From Bacteroidales bacterium (GTDB taxonomy: Bacteria; Bacteroidota; Bacteroidia; Bacteroidales; Tenuifilaceae), in NCBI GenBank assembly GCA_028680705.1, contig JAQUJY010000024.1, positions 1-36,107 on the forward strand: a DNA stretch of 36,107 nucleotides, written 5' to 3'. Positions 7,721-17,670 of this stretch are shown here, in pieces; position 1 is the stretch's first letter, and every line of letters starts with the position of its first letter. The notes under the pieces are model-generated. The model saw nothing but the letters and a program-made list of their open reading frames with translations, did no database searches and was not told the origin of the DNA. Made by a program: the position numbers and the translations under genes.

Positions 7721-10705
7721 TTAAGCCAGTTTTACTCCCTCTTTAAGGATTACACCAATCCGTTTTTGCCCATCTATTATAATCTGTAAACTATTCTTTA
7801 GGCAAACATGCCTAAGCATTTCTGTTTCGTAACAAGCCTCCAGTTTCGATAGGTATTCGTAATCAATAAACCCTTCGTCCATGTATTCGTTAACCGTTAT
7901 GTAACCAACCCTAAACGATGTGAGGTTTTGGAAGAAGTGGGTGCCTTGGCTTGGGTCAATCTTATAGTTATTCTGGCCAGCCTCAACTATAATTTTAGCA
8001 GATGAAATTTGGGGCCATTTTACTGGTACACCCAGCCAACTATCGCTTGAGCCCCAGCGACCTGGACCTATAAGGATATAGTTTCTGTCATTATTGCTCA
8101 AGGTTTGGTTTAGCTGTTCCAATTCCGAGGCAATTTGATGTGTTTTAGATGGCGAGAACCTATCAGACTTAACATATACTATATCGAATACGTTGTTTAT
8201 AATACCGTTTCCTAAAGCCGATGGTGAGTACAGAACCATATCGCTTTTTTTAAGCGAATCAAAATCAGCATTTATGATGTCGCGGTTTTGTGCTATTGGC
8301 CTTATTTGTAGCATGCTAAATATCTTTGGCTTATCCACAGGAGTATTTAGGTTTACTGCAAATTCAATCTCAACGGGGTTGTTCATTTCCAATTGCCCAA
8401 TTTTCAGAATGTTCTGCAAAATTTCGGGCAACGGAAACAACTTGTGCTTTAGAATTGGTGCGAAACTAACTATTGGAACGCCTTTGCCCGTGTACCCATC
8501 GGATATTCGCTGGTTTTCAAAATCGTAGGTTGAGCCGCATGCTTCAAGGGTTCCATCAGCAATTGCATCCTTTATGCTAAGCTCTAAAATGTTTACACCA
8601 TCGTTGGTTGAGGGTTTAAAGCTTGAAGGGTTTAGGTCGAGCGCGTAAAAAGTTTTTTGTGTTTCTTTAATAGCCATTTCGGGCGTAGAGAGTTGCAGGA
8701 GTTTTTTTGGGTATTTAGGTGAGAATCTAAGTGATGGTTTTCCCTCAACCACATGCTTTCCAAGTCCAAGGGCAATGTTGGCAATCCCATCATCCGTTTT
8801 TTCAGGTTCAATGGGGTAAAAGTTTAGCGACCGTGCCACACCCGAGAGATTGGGGTAAAATTTTTCACCATGGGCAGAGCCCGTAACCTCCTGAAGAACG
8901 ATTGCCATTCGCTCTTCACCTATTGCGTTGTGCGTAGCTTTCATATATGCTTTGCTCTCTTTATAGTACACCGATGCATAAATGCACTTTATGGCTTGGC
9001 TAAGGTATTCGAGCATCTGCGTTGTATTTCCCTTTACGTTTGGTACCATATAGGTGGAGTATATCCCAGCAAATGGCTGATAGTGCGAGTCTTCAAGAAG
9101 ACTCGAGGAGCGGATTGCGAATGGGTTTTGTGCTACAGCAATCAATGCGCACAGGTCATCATTTATCTGAACGGGTAACGATGCTTTTAAAAAATGCTCA
9201 AGAATCTCATTGTTGTCAGCATTTGATAGAGCAATGGGGAATAGATTGTTCAACTCCATAAACTCTTCGAACACATCGGTACAGATAACCACCGTGCGGG
9301 GTATGCTAACTACTATATTATCAAACTTATGCATCAGGTTATTGTGTTTTATTACCTGATCGATAAAGGCCAAACCACGTCCTTTGCCACCCAGTGATCC
9401 ATCGCCAATGCGTGAAAATATTTGATATTTGTCGTAGCTGTCAGGGTAGAATTTGGCAATTATTCCCCTGCCTTTACTCTGGCGATAACCATCGATGGTA
9501 TCGACAATAAAATTTCGCACCTGATCAGTATTCTCAAAGTCTTCAGCAGCGATGTTCTTAAATATATCGGCAATGGGAAACAATGCTCTTGCTGTAAGCC
9601 ATTTTGTGAAGTGGTTGCGAGTAATATGGTACTGCAGCGAGTGGTCTGGTACTTGAAAGATAATTTCCTGTAACGATTTTAAATCTTTTGCTCTAATAAT
9701 TTCTTGACCAGTGGTAGGTTCTGTGAAAATAAAATCGCCAAAGGCAAAGTACTTTACCACAAAATTGTGCAGTTCTATTGATAGTGTTTTGGAGTATTTG
9801 TGGATAAAACCAACCTTTAACTGATTTGCTATAAGTTGATTGCTGCTGTCGGATGATTGCAAAAGGATTGGCAAATACGGATTGTCGGCCTTTACCATAT
9901 CAATTAAATTTACACCAGCTTGCATATCCATGGTGCCATTATGCGGATAGCTCATATCGGTAATAACGCCCAGCAGGTTGTGCTTATACTTTTTATAGAG
10001 CAATTCGGCTTGCTCATAGTTGCGGGCAAGCAAAACTTTAGGGCGTCCCCGCATGCGCAGCATTTTTTGGTGCTCATTTAAACCCTCGGTCATAAACTGC
10101 TCACTTTGTGTTAGCACAATCTTAAAAAGACTAGGAAGGTAAGCCGAGTAGTATCTTATTGAATCCTCAACCAGTATGATTGCCTGAACTCCGACCTTCA
10201 TAATATCGTGTTCAGCATTCATTGTGTCCTCAATAAGCTTAATTATTGCAAGCATTATACTGGCGTTGCCTAGCCATGAGAAAACATAATCTATTGCGCT
10301 AAGGTCTTCGCGTTTTAGCTTAAGCGATACCTCGCGCGAGAATGGGGTTAAAACAACGATGGGTTTATGTGGATATTCGCTCTTTATTTTTTTTGCAAGT
10401 GAAAAAGTGTCCATCCCCTCTACGTTGAGCATGGTAACAATAAGGTCGATAGGTTTTGTGGATAGTACATCAAAAGCCTCATTTGCCGAGGTTACCTGTA
10501 TAAATTTTGGCGGATATCTTAAGTTCAGATTGATGTACTCCTCAAAAATTTGCTCTTCAATTCGCCCGTCCTCTTCCAGCAGAAACGCATCATACTTGCT
10601 ACATACAAGCAGTATATTAAAGATTCTGCGCTTTAACAGCTGCTCAAAGGCTGTTTCAGCAAAGGAGTGTTTTTCTGCGTTTTTATTGGGAGAGTTAGAA
10701 ATCAT
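7721..10705 (-). CDS. Tandem receiver domains fused to a PEP/pyruvate-binding (PPDK N-terminal type) domain
   Basis: I start at ATG 10705 (MISNSPN...), giving 994 residues; the longer reading uses TTG. Residues 30-160 form a receiver-like fold whose acceptor position reads DLIVTMLN, without an acidic acceptor, so it is degenerate. Residues 175-320 form a second receiver with the acidic pair in LVEDS, a likely acceptor Asp near 250 (GVITDMSYP), Ser in LLQSSDS, and a Lys near 303 (FIHKYSK). From about residue 430 comes the ATP-grasp-like PPDK N-terminal domain: GDGSLGGKGRGLAF, NPFAIRSSSLLEDS, QPFAGIYSTY, and late GPGRWGSSDSWLG. The swivelling phospho-His domain and the PEP/pyruvate barrel of true PPDK or PEP synthase are absent. 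The reaction is unknown; phosphotransfer controlled by signalling is plausible. The gene is monocistronic. Confidence 0.85.
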   Translation of the reverse strand: MISNSPNKNAEKHSFAETAFEQLLKRRIFNILLVCSKYDAFLLEEDGRIEEQIFEEYINLNLRYPPKFIQVTSANEAFDVLSTKPIDLIVTMLNVEGMDTFSLAKKIKSEYPHKPIVVLTPFSREVSLKLKREDLSAIDYVFSWLGNASIMLAIIKLIEDTMNAEHDIMKVGVQAIILVEDSIRYYSAYLPSLFKIVLTQSEQFMTEGLNEHQKMLRMRGRPKVLLARNYEQAELLYKKYKHNLLGVITDMSYPHNGTMDMQAGVNLIDMVKADNPYLPILLQSSDSSNQLIANQLKVGFIHKYSKTLSIELHNFVVKYFAFGDFIFTEPTTGQEIIRAKDLKSLQEIIFQVPDHSLQYHITRNHFTKWLTARALFPIADIFKNIAAEDFENTDQVRNFIVDTIDGYRQSKGRGIIAKFYPDSYDKYQIFSRIGDGSLGGKGRGLAFIDQVIKHNNLMHKFDNIVVSIPRTVVICTDVFEEFMELNNLFPIALSNADNNEILEHFLKASLPVQINDDLCALIAVAQNPFAIRSSSLLEDSHYQPFAGIYSTYMVPNVKGNTTQMLEYLSQAIKCIYASVYYKESKAYMKATHNAIGEERMAIVLQEVTGSAHGEKFYPNLSGVARSLNFYPIEPEKTDDGIANIALGLGKHVVEGKPSLRFSPKYPKKLLQLSTPEMAIKETQKTFYALDLNPSSFKPSTNDGVNILELSIKDAIADGTLEACGSTYDFENQRISDGYTGKGVPIVSFAPILKHKLFPLPEILQNILKIGQLEMNNPVEIEFAVNLNTPVDKPKIFSMLQIRPIAQNRDIINADFDSLKKSDMVLYSPSALGNGIINNVFDIVYVKSDRFSPSKTHQIASELEQLNQTLSNNDRNYILIGPGRWGSSDSWLGVPVKWPQISSAKIIVEAGQNNYKIDPSQGTHFFQNLTSFRVGYITVNEYMDEGFIDYEYLSKLEACYETEMLRHVCLKNSLQIIIDGQKRIGVILKEGVKLA

Positions 10706-11191
10706 TAGATACAACTATTAAGGTTTTAAAATAAGCTAGAATAAAAAGAAATAAACGATAGGTAAAGGTGCAAAATAATTAGTAAACCACGAATCCATGT
10801 ACTATGATATTAGCCTAGTTAATAAGTTGTCAGCCATTTGTATTGCAATAGTTTGTTGTGTCTGATTTATGCAAAGTATTCCATTTTGTATCAATTTAAG
10901 ATAATCTGGACTATCCTCACAAATTTAAATTGGTGCTGTCATCAATTGCTATGAACAATGTTTAATGGTATAATGTTATTCTGCTTTGAATAAGTAAAAT
11001 GTCAAAGGCAAGAATGCTTAGGTCATGTTACAAAATATTGTCGAGTACATTCGATTTTAGGATTAAGTGTCGCGAATCGTTCTGAAAACACACTAATTGC
11101 AACGATTTCATAGCATTTAAAACAAACCCTCTTAACAATAACTTTTTTTAATTAGTTTTGTATTCAAAATTCACATCAAAATAAAAAACTT
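10706..11191. other. Intergenic region between divergent genes
   Basis: This 486-base AT-rich region separates the receiver/PEP-binding gene (minus) from pntAA (plus). It should hold the promoters of both. I found a -7-like box before pntAA but no gene, RNA, repeat or strong hairpin. Confidence 0.6.
11153..11160 (+). promoter_or_regulatory. Candidate -7 promoter box of the pnt operon
   Basis: TAGTTTTG fits the Bacteroidota TAnnTTTG consensus and lies 31 bases before the pntAA start. No convincing TTG -33 element was found upstream. Confidence 0.45.
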
Positions 11192-12322
11192 ATGATTTTA
11201 GGCTTATTGAAGGAGCATGGCTCCGAAACCCGTGTAGCGTTGCTTCCTGAAACCGTAAAAGTTTTTACTGACCTAAAGGTGGAAGTACTGGTGGAAGAGG
11301 GCGCAGGAGAATCTGCATTTGCGTCAAATTCCCAATATCAGGACGTTGGAGCAAAGGTCGTTTCGCGGTCGGAAGTGTTTGACAAGGCAGAAATACTGCT
11401 GCAAATTCAACCACCTGATGAAGGAGATATCCCGAAAATAAAGGAAAACCAAATTTGGATTAGCGTGTTTAATCCGCTTTGGGAAACAGAGTTGGTTAAA
11501 ACTTTCCTTAAAAAAGGGCTTACCTCTTTCAGTCTCGATTCTATTCCCCGTACTACAAAGGCACAAGCCATGGATATTCTATCCTCTATGGCAACAGTTT
11601 CGGGATATATGGCCGTGCTGGATGCGGCGTCGAAATTGCCTACTTTTTTCCCAATGTTCATGACAGCAGCTGGTACTATTCGTCCGGCCAATGTTCTGAT
11701 TTTGGGCGCAGGTGTAGCGGGATTACAAGCCATTGCCACATCGCGTAAATTGGGTGCACAGGTTCAGGTATTCGATGTTCGCTCAGCTGTTAAAGAAGAG
11801 GTAATGAGCTTGGGTGGAAAATTTGTGGAAGTGGAAGGCGCAGTGGAAGACAAAGCAGCTGGTGGTTATGCTGTTGAGCAAACAGAGGAGTTTAAGAAAA
11901 AACAGCAGCAAGCAATAAACGATCATGCAGCAAAAGCCAACGTGGTGATTTGCACCGCCCAAATTCCAGGAAAAAAAGCACCCTTACTGCTTCCTACGCA
12001 TGCCGTGGAAGCCATGAAGCCTGGTTCGGTAATTATCGATTTGGCTGCATCGAGTGGTGGAAACTGTGAGCTTACAAAAGATAACGAAACGATTGTTCAT
12101 AAAGGGATTACCATTATTGGACAGTCTAACTACCCCGCTCATAAGCCCATTGATGCAAGTCGGATGTTTGGTAAAAACGTGTTAAACTTCATGAAACTTA
12201 TTATCGACGATGAGGGTAACTTGAACCTCAATTTTGAGGACGAAATTGTTAAAGGAACTTGTATAACCCACAAGGGCGAAGTTTTTAACGAAAGGGTGAA
12301 ATTAATAATCGAAAAAGCATAA
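11192..12322 (+). CDS. pntAA: NAD(P) transhydrogenase subunit alpha part 1 (NAD(H)-binding)
   Basis: The 376-residue soluble dI component of proton-translocating transhydrogenase. It has the alanine-dehydrogenase/PntA fold, with RTTKAQAMDILSSMA (120-134) and the Rossmann loop GAGVAGLQAI (172-181). The mobile-loop Tyr lies in KAAGGYAVE (Y226). The length matches the separate PntAA of three-subunit enzymes rather than the fused E. coli PntA. It binds NADH and passes hydride to NADP bound on PntB, driven by proton entry. It is the first gene of a pntAA-pntAB-pntB operon, 4 bp before pntAB. The likely role is NADPH supply for biosynthesis. Confidence 0.96.
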   Translation: MILGLLKEHGSETRVALLPETVKVFTDLKVEVLVEEGAGESAFASNSQYQDVGAKVVSRSEVFDKAEILLQIQPPDEGDIPKIKENQIWISVFNPLWETELVKTFLKKGLTSFSLDSIPRTTKAQAMDILSSMATVSGYMAVLDAASKLPTFFPMFMTAAGTIRPANVLILGAGVAGLQAIATSRKLGAQVQVFDVRSAVKEEVMSLGGKFVEVEGAVEDKAAGGYAVEQTEEFKKKQQQAINDHAAKANVVICTAQIPGKKAPLLLPTHAVEAMKPGSVIIDLAASSGGNCELTKDNETIVHKGITIIGQSNYPAHKPIDASRMFGKNVLNFMKLIIDDEGNLNLNFEDEIVKGTCITHKGEVFNERVKLIIEKA

Positions 12323-12326
12323 TGAT

Positions 12327-12641
12327 ATGGAACAAGCATTGACATTTTTCTTTATGTATAAAGAAGCGATATTCATTATTGCTCTATCCATATTTGTGGG
12401 TATTGAGGTGATATCGAACGTGCCAGCAGTATTGCACACCCCACTCATGTCGGGTGCAAACGCAATTAGCGGTGTAATTATAGTAGGAGGGATTATCCTA
12501 GTGGGTCATGCCGATCTTACCACGTTTTCGTTGAATTTAGTGCTGGGTATTTTAGCACTCATCTTTGGTACACTGAATGTGGTTGGCGGTTTTGCCGTTA
12601 CCGATAGGATGCTCGAAATGTTTAAAAAGAAAAAAAAGTAA
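12327..12641 (+). CDS. pntAB: NAD(P) transhydrogenase subunit alpha part 2 (membrane)
   Basis: This 104-residue protein has three hydrophobic helices (about residues 13-30, 42-62 and 67-90) and a lysine-rich C-terminus. It is the small membrane part that, with the PntB helices, forms the proton channel (dII). Its short size is typical of the three-gene form. It begins 4 bp after pntAA and ends 6 bp before pntB, so co-translation is likely. Confidence 0.95.
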   Translation: MEQALTFFFMYKEAIFIIALSIFVGIEVISNVPAVLHTPLMSGANAISGVIIVGGIILVGHADLTTFSLNLVLGILALIFGTLNVVGGFAVTDRMLEMFKKKKK

Positions 12642-12647
12642 GCAATT

Positions 12648-14090
12648 ATGGATAAAATTTTAGGAACAATAAACGGTATGGATTTTACCATGGGCGATTC
12701 GCTACTTGAGCTAAGTTATCTAATTGCCGCACTTTTGTTTGTATATGGTTTAAAACTCCTCTCGCACCCAGCCACAGCACGTCGTGGAAATCTATGGGCA
12801 GCAGGTGGTATGGGATTGGCCATGATTACTACTTTGCTTCTTCATAAGAATGCTCAGGGCGTAGGAATTTCACTTCTCAATATTTGGATTATCCTTGCTT
12901 TTATTGGCGTTGGTTCTGTTATTGGTTGGATAATTGCCCGTAGGGTAAAAATGACTGCCATGCCACAGCTGGTGTCACTCTTTAATGCATCGGGGGGTGC
13001 AGCTTCGATGTTGGTTGCGCTTTTAGAGTATCCCAATGCAAAAGCCGGCGATATCAGCTCAATTTTGGTTACCGTACTCGGCTTAATTATTGGTTCAATT
13101 GCTTTTAGCGGAAGTATGATTGCATACGGAAAACTCGACGGGAAGGTGGGCGATATTAAGAAACCATTTATGACCTACGTTAATCTGTTATTGTTATTGG
13201 TAACATTGGCGTTGGGTGCATACATTGTAGTTTCTCCTAATCCTCCAACTGACTTAATATGGGCAATTTATGCCTTAATGGGTATTTCTTTGGTCTATGG
13301 GGTGATGTTTGTATTTCCCATTGGTGGTGCCGATATGCCTGTTGTGATATCGCTATTAAACGCACTTACCGGAGTTGCGGCTGCAATGGCAGGATTTATT
13401 TATGGAAATCAGGCCATGATTCTTGGTGGTATTTTGGTAGGAGCAGCAGGTATGATATTAACCATGCTGATGTGCAAGGCAATGAATCGCTCATTACTGA
13501 ATGTTATTATTGGCTCATTTGGTGGAGGCGGAGCAGCTGGTATTGAGCACGAACAGGGTACTATAAAAGAGGTGCAGTTGAGTGATGCGGCAGTTTTGTT
13601 AAGCTATTCGCAAAAAATTGTAATTATCCCTGGTTATGGCTTAGCTGTAGCGCAGGCGCAGCATATTGTTCATGAGTTGGATAGCCTATTGGAAGGAAAG
13701 GGAATTGAGGTAAAGTATGCCATTCACCCTGTGGCTGGCCGTATGCCTGGGCATATGAACGTTTTGCTGGCTGAAGCCGATGTTCCGTACGAGAAGTTGA
13801 TAGAGATGGATGCCATAAATCCCGATATGCCCAACGTTGATGTGGCAATTGTTATTGGAGCAAACGACGTGGTGAACCCTGCGGCATATGACGATCCGAG
13901 CAGTCCTATTTATGGTATGCCGATTATTGATGCGCATCTTGCAAAAAATATCATCATTATGAAGCGTGGAATGGGAAAAGGGTATGCTGGAATTGAAAAT
14001 TACCTGTTTTTTAACGATAAAACCCGCATGCTATTTGGCGATGCCAAAAGTTCACTTCAGAAATTGGTGAATGAAATTAAGAGTATGTAG
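12648..14090 (+). CDS. pntB: NAD(P) transhydrogenase subunit beta
   Basis: This 480-residue protein has about eight or nine membrane helices in its first 280 residues and a soluble NADP(H)-binding dIII domain at the end. dIII shows GYGLAVAQAQH (the glycine-rich turn), HPVAGRMPGHMNVLLAEADVPYE, GANDVVNPAA and MKRGMGKGYAG, all hallmark PntB segments. With PntAA and PntAB it couples inward proton flow to reduction of NADP by NADH. It is the last gene of the operon, followed by a terminator at 14171-14217. Confidence 0.97.
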   Translation: MDKILGTINGMDFTMGDSLLELSYLIAALLFVYGLKLLSHPATARRGNLWAAGGMGLAMITTLLLHKNAQGVGISLLNIWIILAFIGVGSVIGWIIARRVKMTAMPQLVSLFNASGGAASMLVALLEYPNAKAGDISSILVTVLGLIIGSIAFSGSMIAYGKLDGKVGDIKKPFMTYVNLLLLLVTLALGAYIVVSPNPPTDLIWAIYALMGISLVYGVMFVFPIGGADMPVVISLLNALTGVAAAMAGFIYGNQAMILGGILVGAAGMILTMLMCKAMNRSLLNVIIGSFGGGGAAGIEHEQGTIKEVQLSDAAVLLSYSQKIVIIPGYGLAVAQAQHIVHELDSLLEGKGIEVKYAIHPVAGRMPGHMNVLLAEADVPYEKLIEMDAINPDMPNVDVAIVIGANDVVNPAAYDDPSSPIYGMPIIDAHLAKNIIIMKRGMGKGYAGIENYLFFNDKTRMLFGDAKSSLQKLVNEIKSM

Positions 14091-14488
14091 CATTCTTTTC
14101 TTTTGATAAACTTAGATAATTTATTTACCTGACTTCAAAAGTAAAGCACTGCATAATCATAAATGAAAGAGCAATCTCAAAGCATAAATAATATTTACTT
14201 TGGGATTGCCTTTTTTTATTGAGTAAAAATCGTCTTTTTTAGCACTAACCTAATATTGAATTGAATAGTATGGTATAAATTCATATTCCTGAGGGGAAAT
14301 TTTATATGCATCAATCACTTTAATTCGTTTATAAAAAAGGCGTATGTTTATAAAGGCAACGTTGCCTCTTTACCTGAAAATGGGTTTTAACCGAACCGTT
14401 TTTTATTCAAAATTCTACATTGCTTTTTGTTGATATAAAAAATCCATTTTTTTACGTTAATTTTATGGGCAAATATTAAGTAGTAGTT
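14091..14488. other. Intergenic region after the pnt operon
   Basis: This 398-base AT-rich gap holds the pnt terminator (14171-14217) and the unrecognised promoter region of the SPOR-protein operon. A TAATTTTA box at 14458-14465 is a weak -7 candidate. No gene or repeat was seen. Confidence 0.6.
14171..14217 (+). terminator. Intrinsic terminator of the pnt operon
   Basis: GCAATCTCAAAG (14171-14182) pairs with CTTTGGGATTGC (14198-14209), with one G-U pair, and is followed by seven T (14211-14217). It lies about 80 bases after the pntB stop. Confidence 0.82.
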
Positions 14489-17320
14489 ATGTTAAAGCAC
14501 TTTTTCGGTACCACGTTTTTCGTACTAGTTTTTGGTTTGCTTCTCCACCTTCCCCTTGTAGGGCAAATTCACACCATAGAACATTTGGATGGACCAGAAT
14601 CCTCCGCAGCCGATTCCCTTTTTAATATTGGTGATTTTGATGAAGCGCTTAACGAGTACCATAAACTATTAGCCGATTACCCGAAGGAATCATCGTTTCG
14701 GTATAAACTGGGAATAACCTACTTGTACGGTACGCGTAACATCGATCAGGCAGTTAAACATTTATCGTTTGCTTCAACAAGTGAGGTTCCTAACGCAGTG
14801 TACTATCATTTGGGTTATGCACACCAATTAAACTATAGTTTCGATAAAGCCATTGAGTACTACAGGCGCTTTACCATTAACAGGGCCGATTTAAATGTAA
14901 GTCAGCAGCATATTGAGAACCTTGTGGGTCAGTGTGAGAGTGGTAACTTTATGCTTAAGTATATATATCAACCAAAGGTACTCGATAAAAAAAGAGTTAA
15001 AGCAGATGAAATGTATCAGTTTATTGTTACCCAAACTGATCATGGCAGTTTTATCCCCAAACCCAAAGATTTGATTACTGCAACCGATGCTAAGCACCAA
15101 GGCCCATCTTATATCTACTTTCCCAAGAACCCTAAGCCGGGCGACAAGTTAATATATTCTAGCTATGGGTCTACCACATCCTTTGGCAAGGATCTTTATA
15201 TAATTGAAATGCTTGAGAATGGCCTTTGGAGTAAGCCCAAGGATTTAGGTGATAATATTAATACTAATTTTGATGAGGATTTTCCGTATTTAGCACCCGA
15301 TGGGATTACCCTTTACTTCGCGTCTAATGGGCATTATAGTATGGGAGGGTACGACATTTACCGAAGTATTTATAATCCTTCGGTTGGTCAGTGGAGTGCA
15401 CCAGAAAACCTGGGTTTTCCCTTTAGCTCGCCATACGACGATTTTATGTTTGTGCCAAACGAGGACGAAACGCTTGCCACCTTTGTTACCAATAGGTCAA
15501 GTTTATCCGATAGCATCGACATTGTATTGGTTGAACTCGATGATAACCCGATTCGCCGTTCAATTGATTCAAAGGAAACGATAAGAGAAATTGCCCGTCT
15601 CGATGTAGCCAAAACCAAAGAAAATGTCAGCCAAACCACTATTGGCAAATCCCCATCACTATCAAATAAAACTCAGGTACAGCAAAATACTGCTTCTTTT
15701 TCTGATGTTGAAAACGATCCCGAATATTCAAGAGCATTGGCAATGGGATTCTCAGAGCAACTTAAGGCAGATTCGTTAAGAATTAAACTTGATGCTCTTA
15801 GAGAAAGGTTCGATTTTATTACAACTGCAAACCAAAGAATTACGCTTGAAAAACAGGTAGTTGCAGTTGAAGATAGCCTGCTTAAAGCCCAGCGTAATGC
15901 CGATATTTATTTTGCTAAGGCAAGCAAAATTGAGCAAGATTTTCTGGTAGGCAAGCGTAAACCACTAGATAGGCCACAATCCTCGTTTAGTTCCGATAGA
16001 CCTGATTTTCTTTATCAGGCGCAGTATGCTACAACGGTATTTCAGAATGAGGAGTTGGCAAAACTTGCCAGGACAGAGCGGTTGGTATCCGAAATAGAAA
16101 GTCAGAGGACAGATGTTCTCAAGTTACAGAAGCAATTTAATGCAAATCCTGACAATGACACGTTACAGGAGCAGACTCTATCCAATGCCAAACTCATTGG
16201 CAAAATGAGTGCTTTTAATAAAACGCTATCGGAATATACTGGAGTTAAGAAAGGGCTTTATAACGACTGTATATCTGTGGCAATGATGAAAGCAGGAACA
16301 AATACGAACGAGCAAGTGAAAAGGGAGTTCGATATTGCCAAAAGCCATTTTCGTTCAGCAACCGCAATTCGCAACAATGCGGTTGAGGAGCATAGGGTTG
16401 AGTCGGAGTATGAGGCTCTATTGCTTGATGAACTTGGAGTTTTGCGCCTCGAGATAGCTTTTGCAAAGCTATGGGGAATAAAACATTTCGAACAGCAAAC
16501 CCTTAGTAGAGTTCTTAAGCTGGAGAGATTTGCCTTTGGCGACGAGTTTATAAAAAATCAGAATATTTCTACAGAATCTATCAGTGGGTCAAAAATACAG
16601 AAAAAGGAGAGTGATGATACTCCATCAATAACTCGTACAGAAACGGATGCCCCTCTTGTTAGCCATATTGAGTTCGTTGTCGAAAGGGAGTCATCATTCC
16701 AGTTGATTGAGGGAGACGATTATTATAAGAGTGTTAAGGACATACCTTCGCATCTTCCTTTGCCCAATGGCGTTATCTACAAAATTCAGCTGGCTGCTTT
16801 TAGCAAACCAATTGATGTGTCAATATTTAAGGGAATGTTCCCCCTGTGGGCCGAACCCGTTAATGAGGGTAAGATTATAAAGTACTATGCTGGCAGTTTC
16901 AGTTTACTGGCTGCTGCAGAGAAAGCGCTACCCACGGTTAGAAGTAAAGGATATAAAGATGCATTTATTGTTGCATGGCACAACGGGCGATCGGTGCAAC
17001 TCAAGCGGGCACAATCGCTTGAGGGATCTGCACAGCAACTTGCTTCTGAGATTCCTGTGAAAATTGATATTGAGTCGGACAGTAAACTTTACATAATTCA
17101 AATAGGTGAGTACTCTGGTAAACTACCCGATGATATAACTCGCACAGTGCGCACTCTTGCTCCTGGTAAGGATATTGTTCGCAAACTCAATCCCAAAGGC
17201 AGTTATACCTACTCGGTAGGCTCCTATAGTGATGCATCGGAAGCAGGCAGAATTAAGGATAACATTGTTGCAAGTGGCATAAAAGATGCCTTTCTAATTG
17301 CTGTTGATATAGATAATTGA
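14489..17320 (+). CDS. TPR-PD40 envelope protein with C-terminal tandem SPOR-like domains
   Basis: This 943-residue protein has a hydrophobic signal-peptide-like N-terminus (1-26). Residues 38-150 contain TPR-like helices (FNIGDFDEALNEYHKLLADYP). Residues 205-350 contain three PD40/beta-propeller strands (KLIYSSYG, GITLYFASNGHYSMGGYDIYRS, LATFVTNRSS). A long charged helical, probably coiled-coil, region spans about 420-700. Two SPOR-like units close the protein: VIYKIQLAAFSK... to FIVAWHNGRSV (about 763-838) and LYIIQIGEYSG... to the end. TPR-PD40 proteins of Bacteroidota, such as PorE, usually end in OmpA domains. SPOR binds stem-peptide-free peptidoglycan at division sites, so a cell-wall anchoring or division role is inferred. 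It heads an operon with clpS, nfeD and floA. Confidence 0.85.
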   Translation: MLKHFFGTTFFVLVFGLLLHLPLVGQIHTIEHLDGPESSAADSLFNIGDFDEALNEYHKLLADYPKESSFRYKLGITYLYGTRNIDQAVKHLSFASTSEVPNAVYYHLGYAHQLNYSFDKAIEYYRRFTINRADLNVSQQHIENLVGQCESGNFMLKYIYQPKVLDKKRVKADEMYQFIVTQTDHGSFIPKPKDLITATDAKHQGPSYIYFPKNPKPGDKLIYSSYGSTTSFGKDLYIIEMLENGLWSKPKDLGDNINTNFDEDFPYLAPDGITLYFASNGHYSMGGYDIYRSIYNPSVGQWSAPENLGFPFSSPYDDFMFVPNEDETLATFVTNRSSLSDSIDIVLVELDDNPIRRSIDSKETIREIARLDVAKTKENVSQTTIGKSPSLSNKTQVQQNTASFSDVENDPEYSRALAMGFSEQLKADSLRIKLDALRERFDFITTANQRITLEKQVVAVEDSLLKAQRNADIYFAKASKIEQDFLVGKRKPLDRPQSSFSSDRPDFLYQAQYATTVFQNEELAKLARTERLVSEIESQRTDVLKLQKQFNANPDNDTLQEQTLSNAKLIGKMSAFNKTLSEYTGVKKGLYNDCISVAMMKAGTNTNEQVKREFDIAKSHFRSATAIRNNAVEEHRVESEYEALLLDELGVLRLEIAFAKLWGIKHFEQQTLSRVLKLERFAFGDEFIKNQNISTESISGSKIQKKESDDTPSITRTETDAPLVSHIEFVVERESSFQLIEGDDYYKSVKDIPSHLPLPNGVIYKIQLAAFSKPIDVSIFKGMFPLWAEPVNEGKIIKYYAGSFSLLAAAEKALPTVRSKGYKDAFIVAWHNGRSVQLKRAQSLEGSAQQLASEIPVKIDIESDSKLYIIQIGEYSGKLPDDITRTVRTLAPGKDIVRKLNPKGSYTYSVGSYSDASEAGRIKDNIVASGIKDAFLIAVDIDN

Positions 17321-17353
17321 TATATTAGCAGCGTTTAAACATTTTTTGAAAAT

Positions 17354-17644
17354 ATGAGCAATCATTATTTTGATAAACCAGATAAGGGTTCGAATCTTGA
17401 GGAGAAGAAGGAGAAGACCCATTCTCTTATTCTTTACAACGATGACCATAACGAGTACGATTTTGTTATCGAATGCTTAATTGATATTTGCAACCATGCA
17501 AAGTGCCAGGCAGAGCAATGTACTCTTATTGCGCATCACAACGGGAAGTGCGATGTTAAAAAGGGTGATCTCAAAACACTTGATGAGATGTGCAATAGCC
17601 TAGTCATTAAAGGGCTAAATGCTGAAATTGTAAACAATAATTAA
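17354..17644 (+). CDS. clpS: ATP-dependent Clp protease adaptor ClpS
   Basis: This 96-residue protein has a flexible charged N-terminus (1-22) and the ClpS core LILYNDDHNEYDFVIECL (25-42). N29 and D30 correspond to the residues that hold the N-degron amino group, and H61/H62 lie at the conserved His position. The Met that gates large residues in E. coli ClpS appears to be Tyr35 here. The Cys-rich middle (ICNHAKCQAEQC) is typical of Bacteroidota ClpS. The protein delivers N-end-rule substrates to ClpA- or ClpC-type unfoldases. It is 33 bp after the SPOR gene and 26 bp before the NfeD gene. Confidence 0.88.
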   Translation: MSNHYFDKPDKGSNLEEKKEKTHSLILYNDDHNEYDFVIECLIDICNHAKCQAEQCTLIAHHNGKCDVKKGDLKTLDEMCNSLVIKGLNAEIVNNN

Positions 17645-17670
17645 AGTAATACCACTTTTATCATCAAAAA

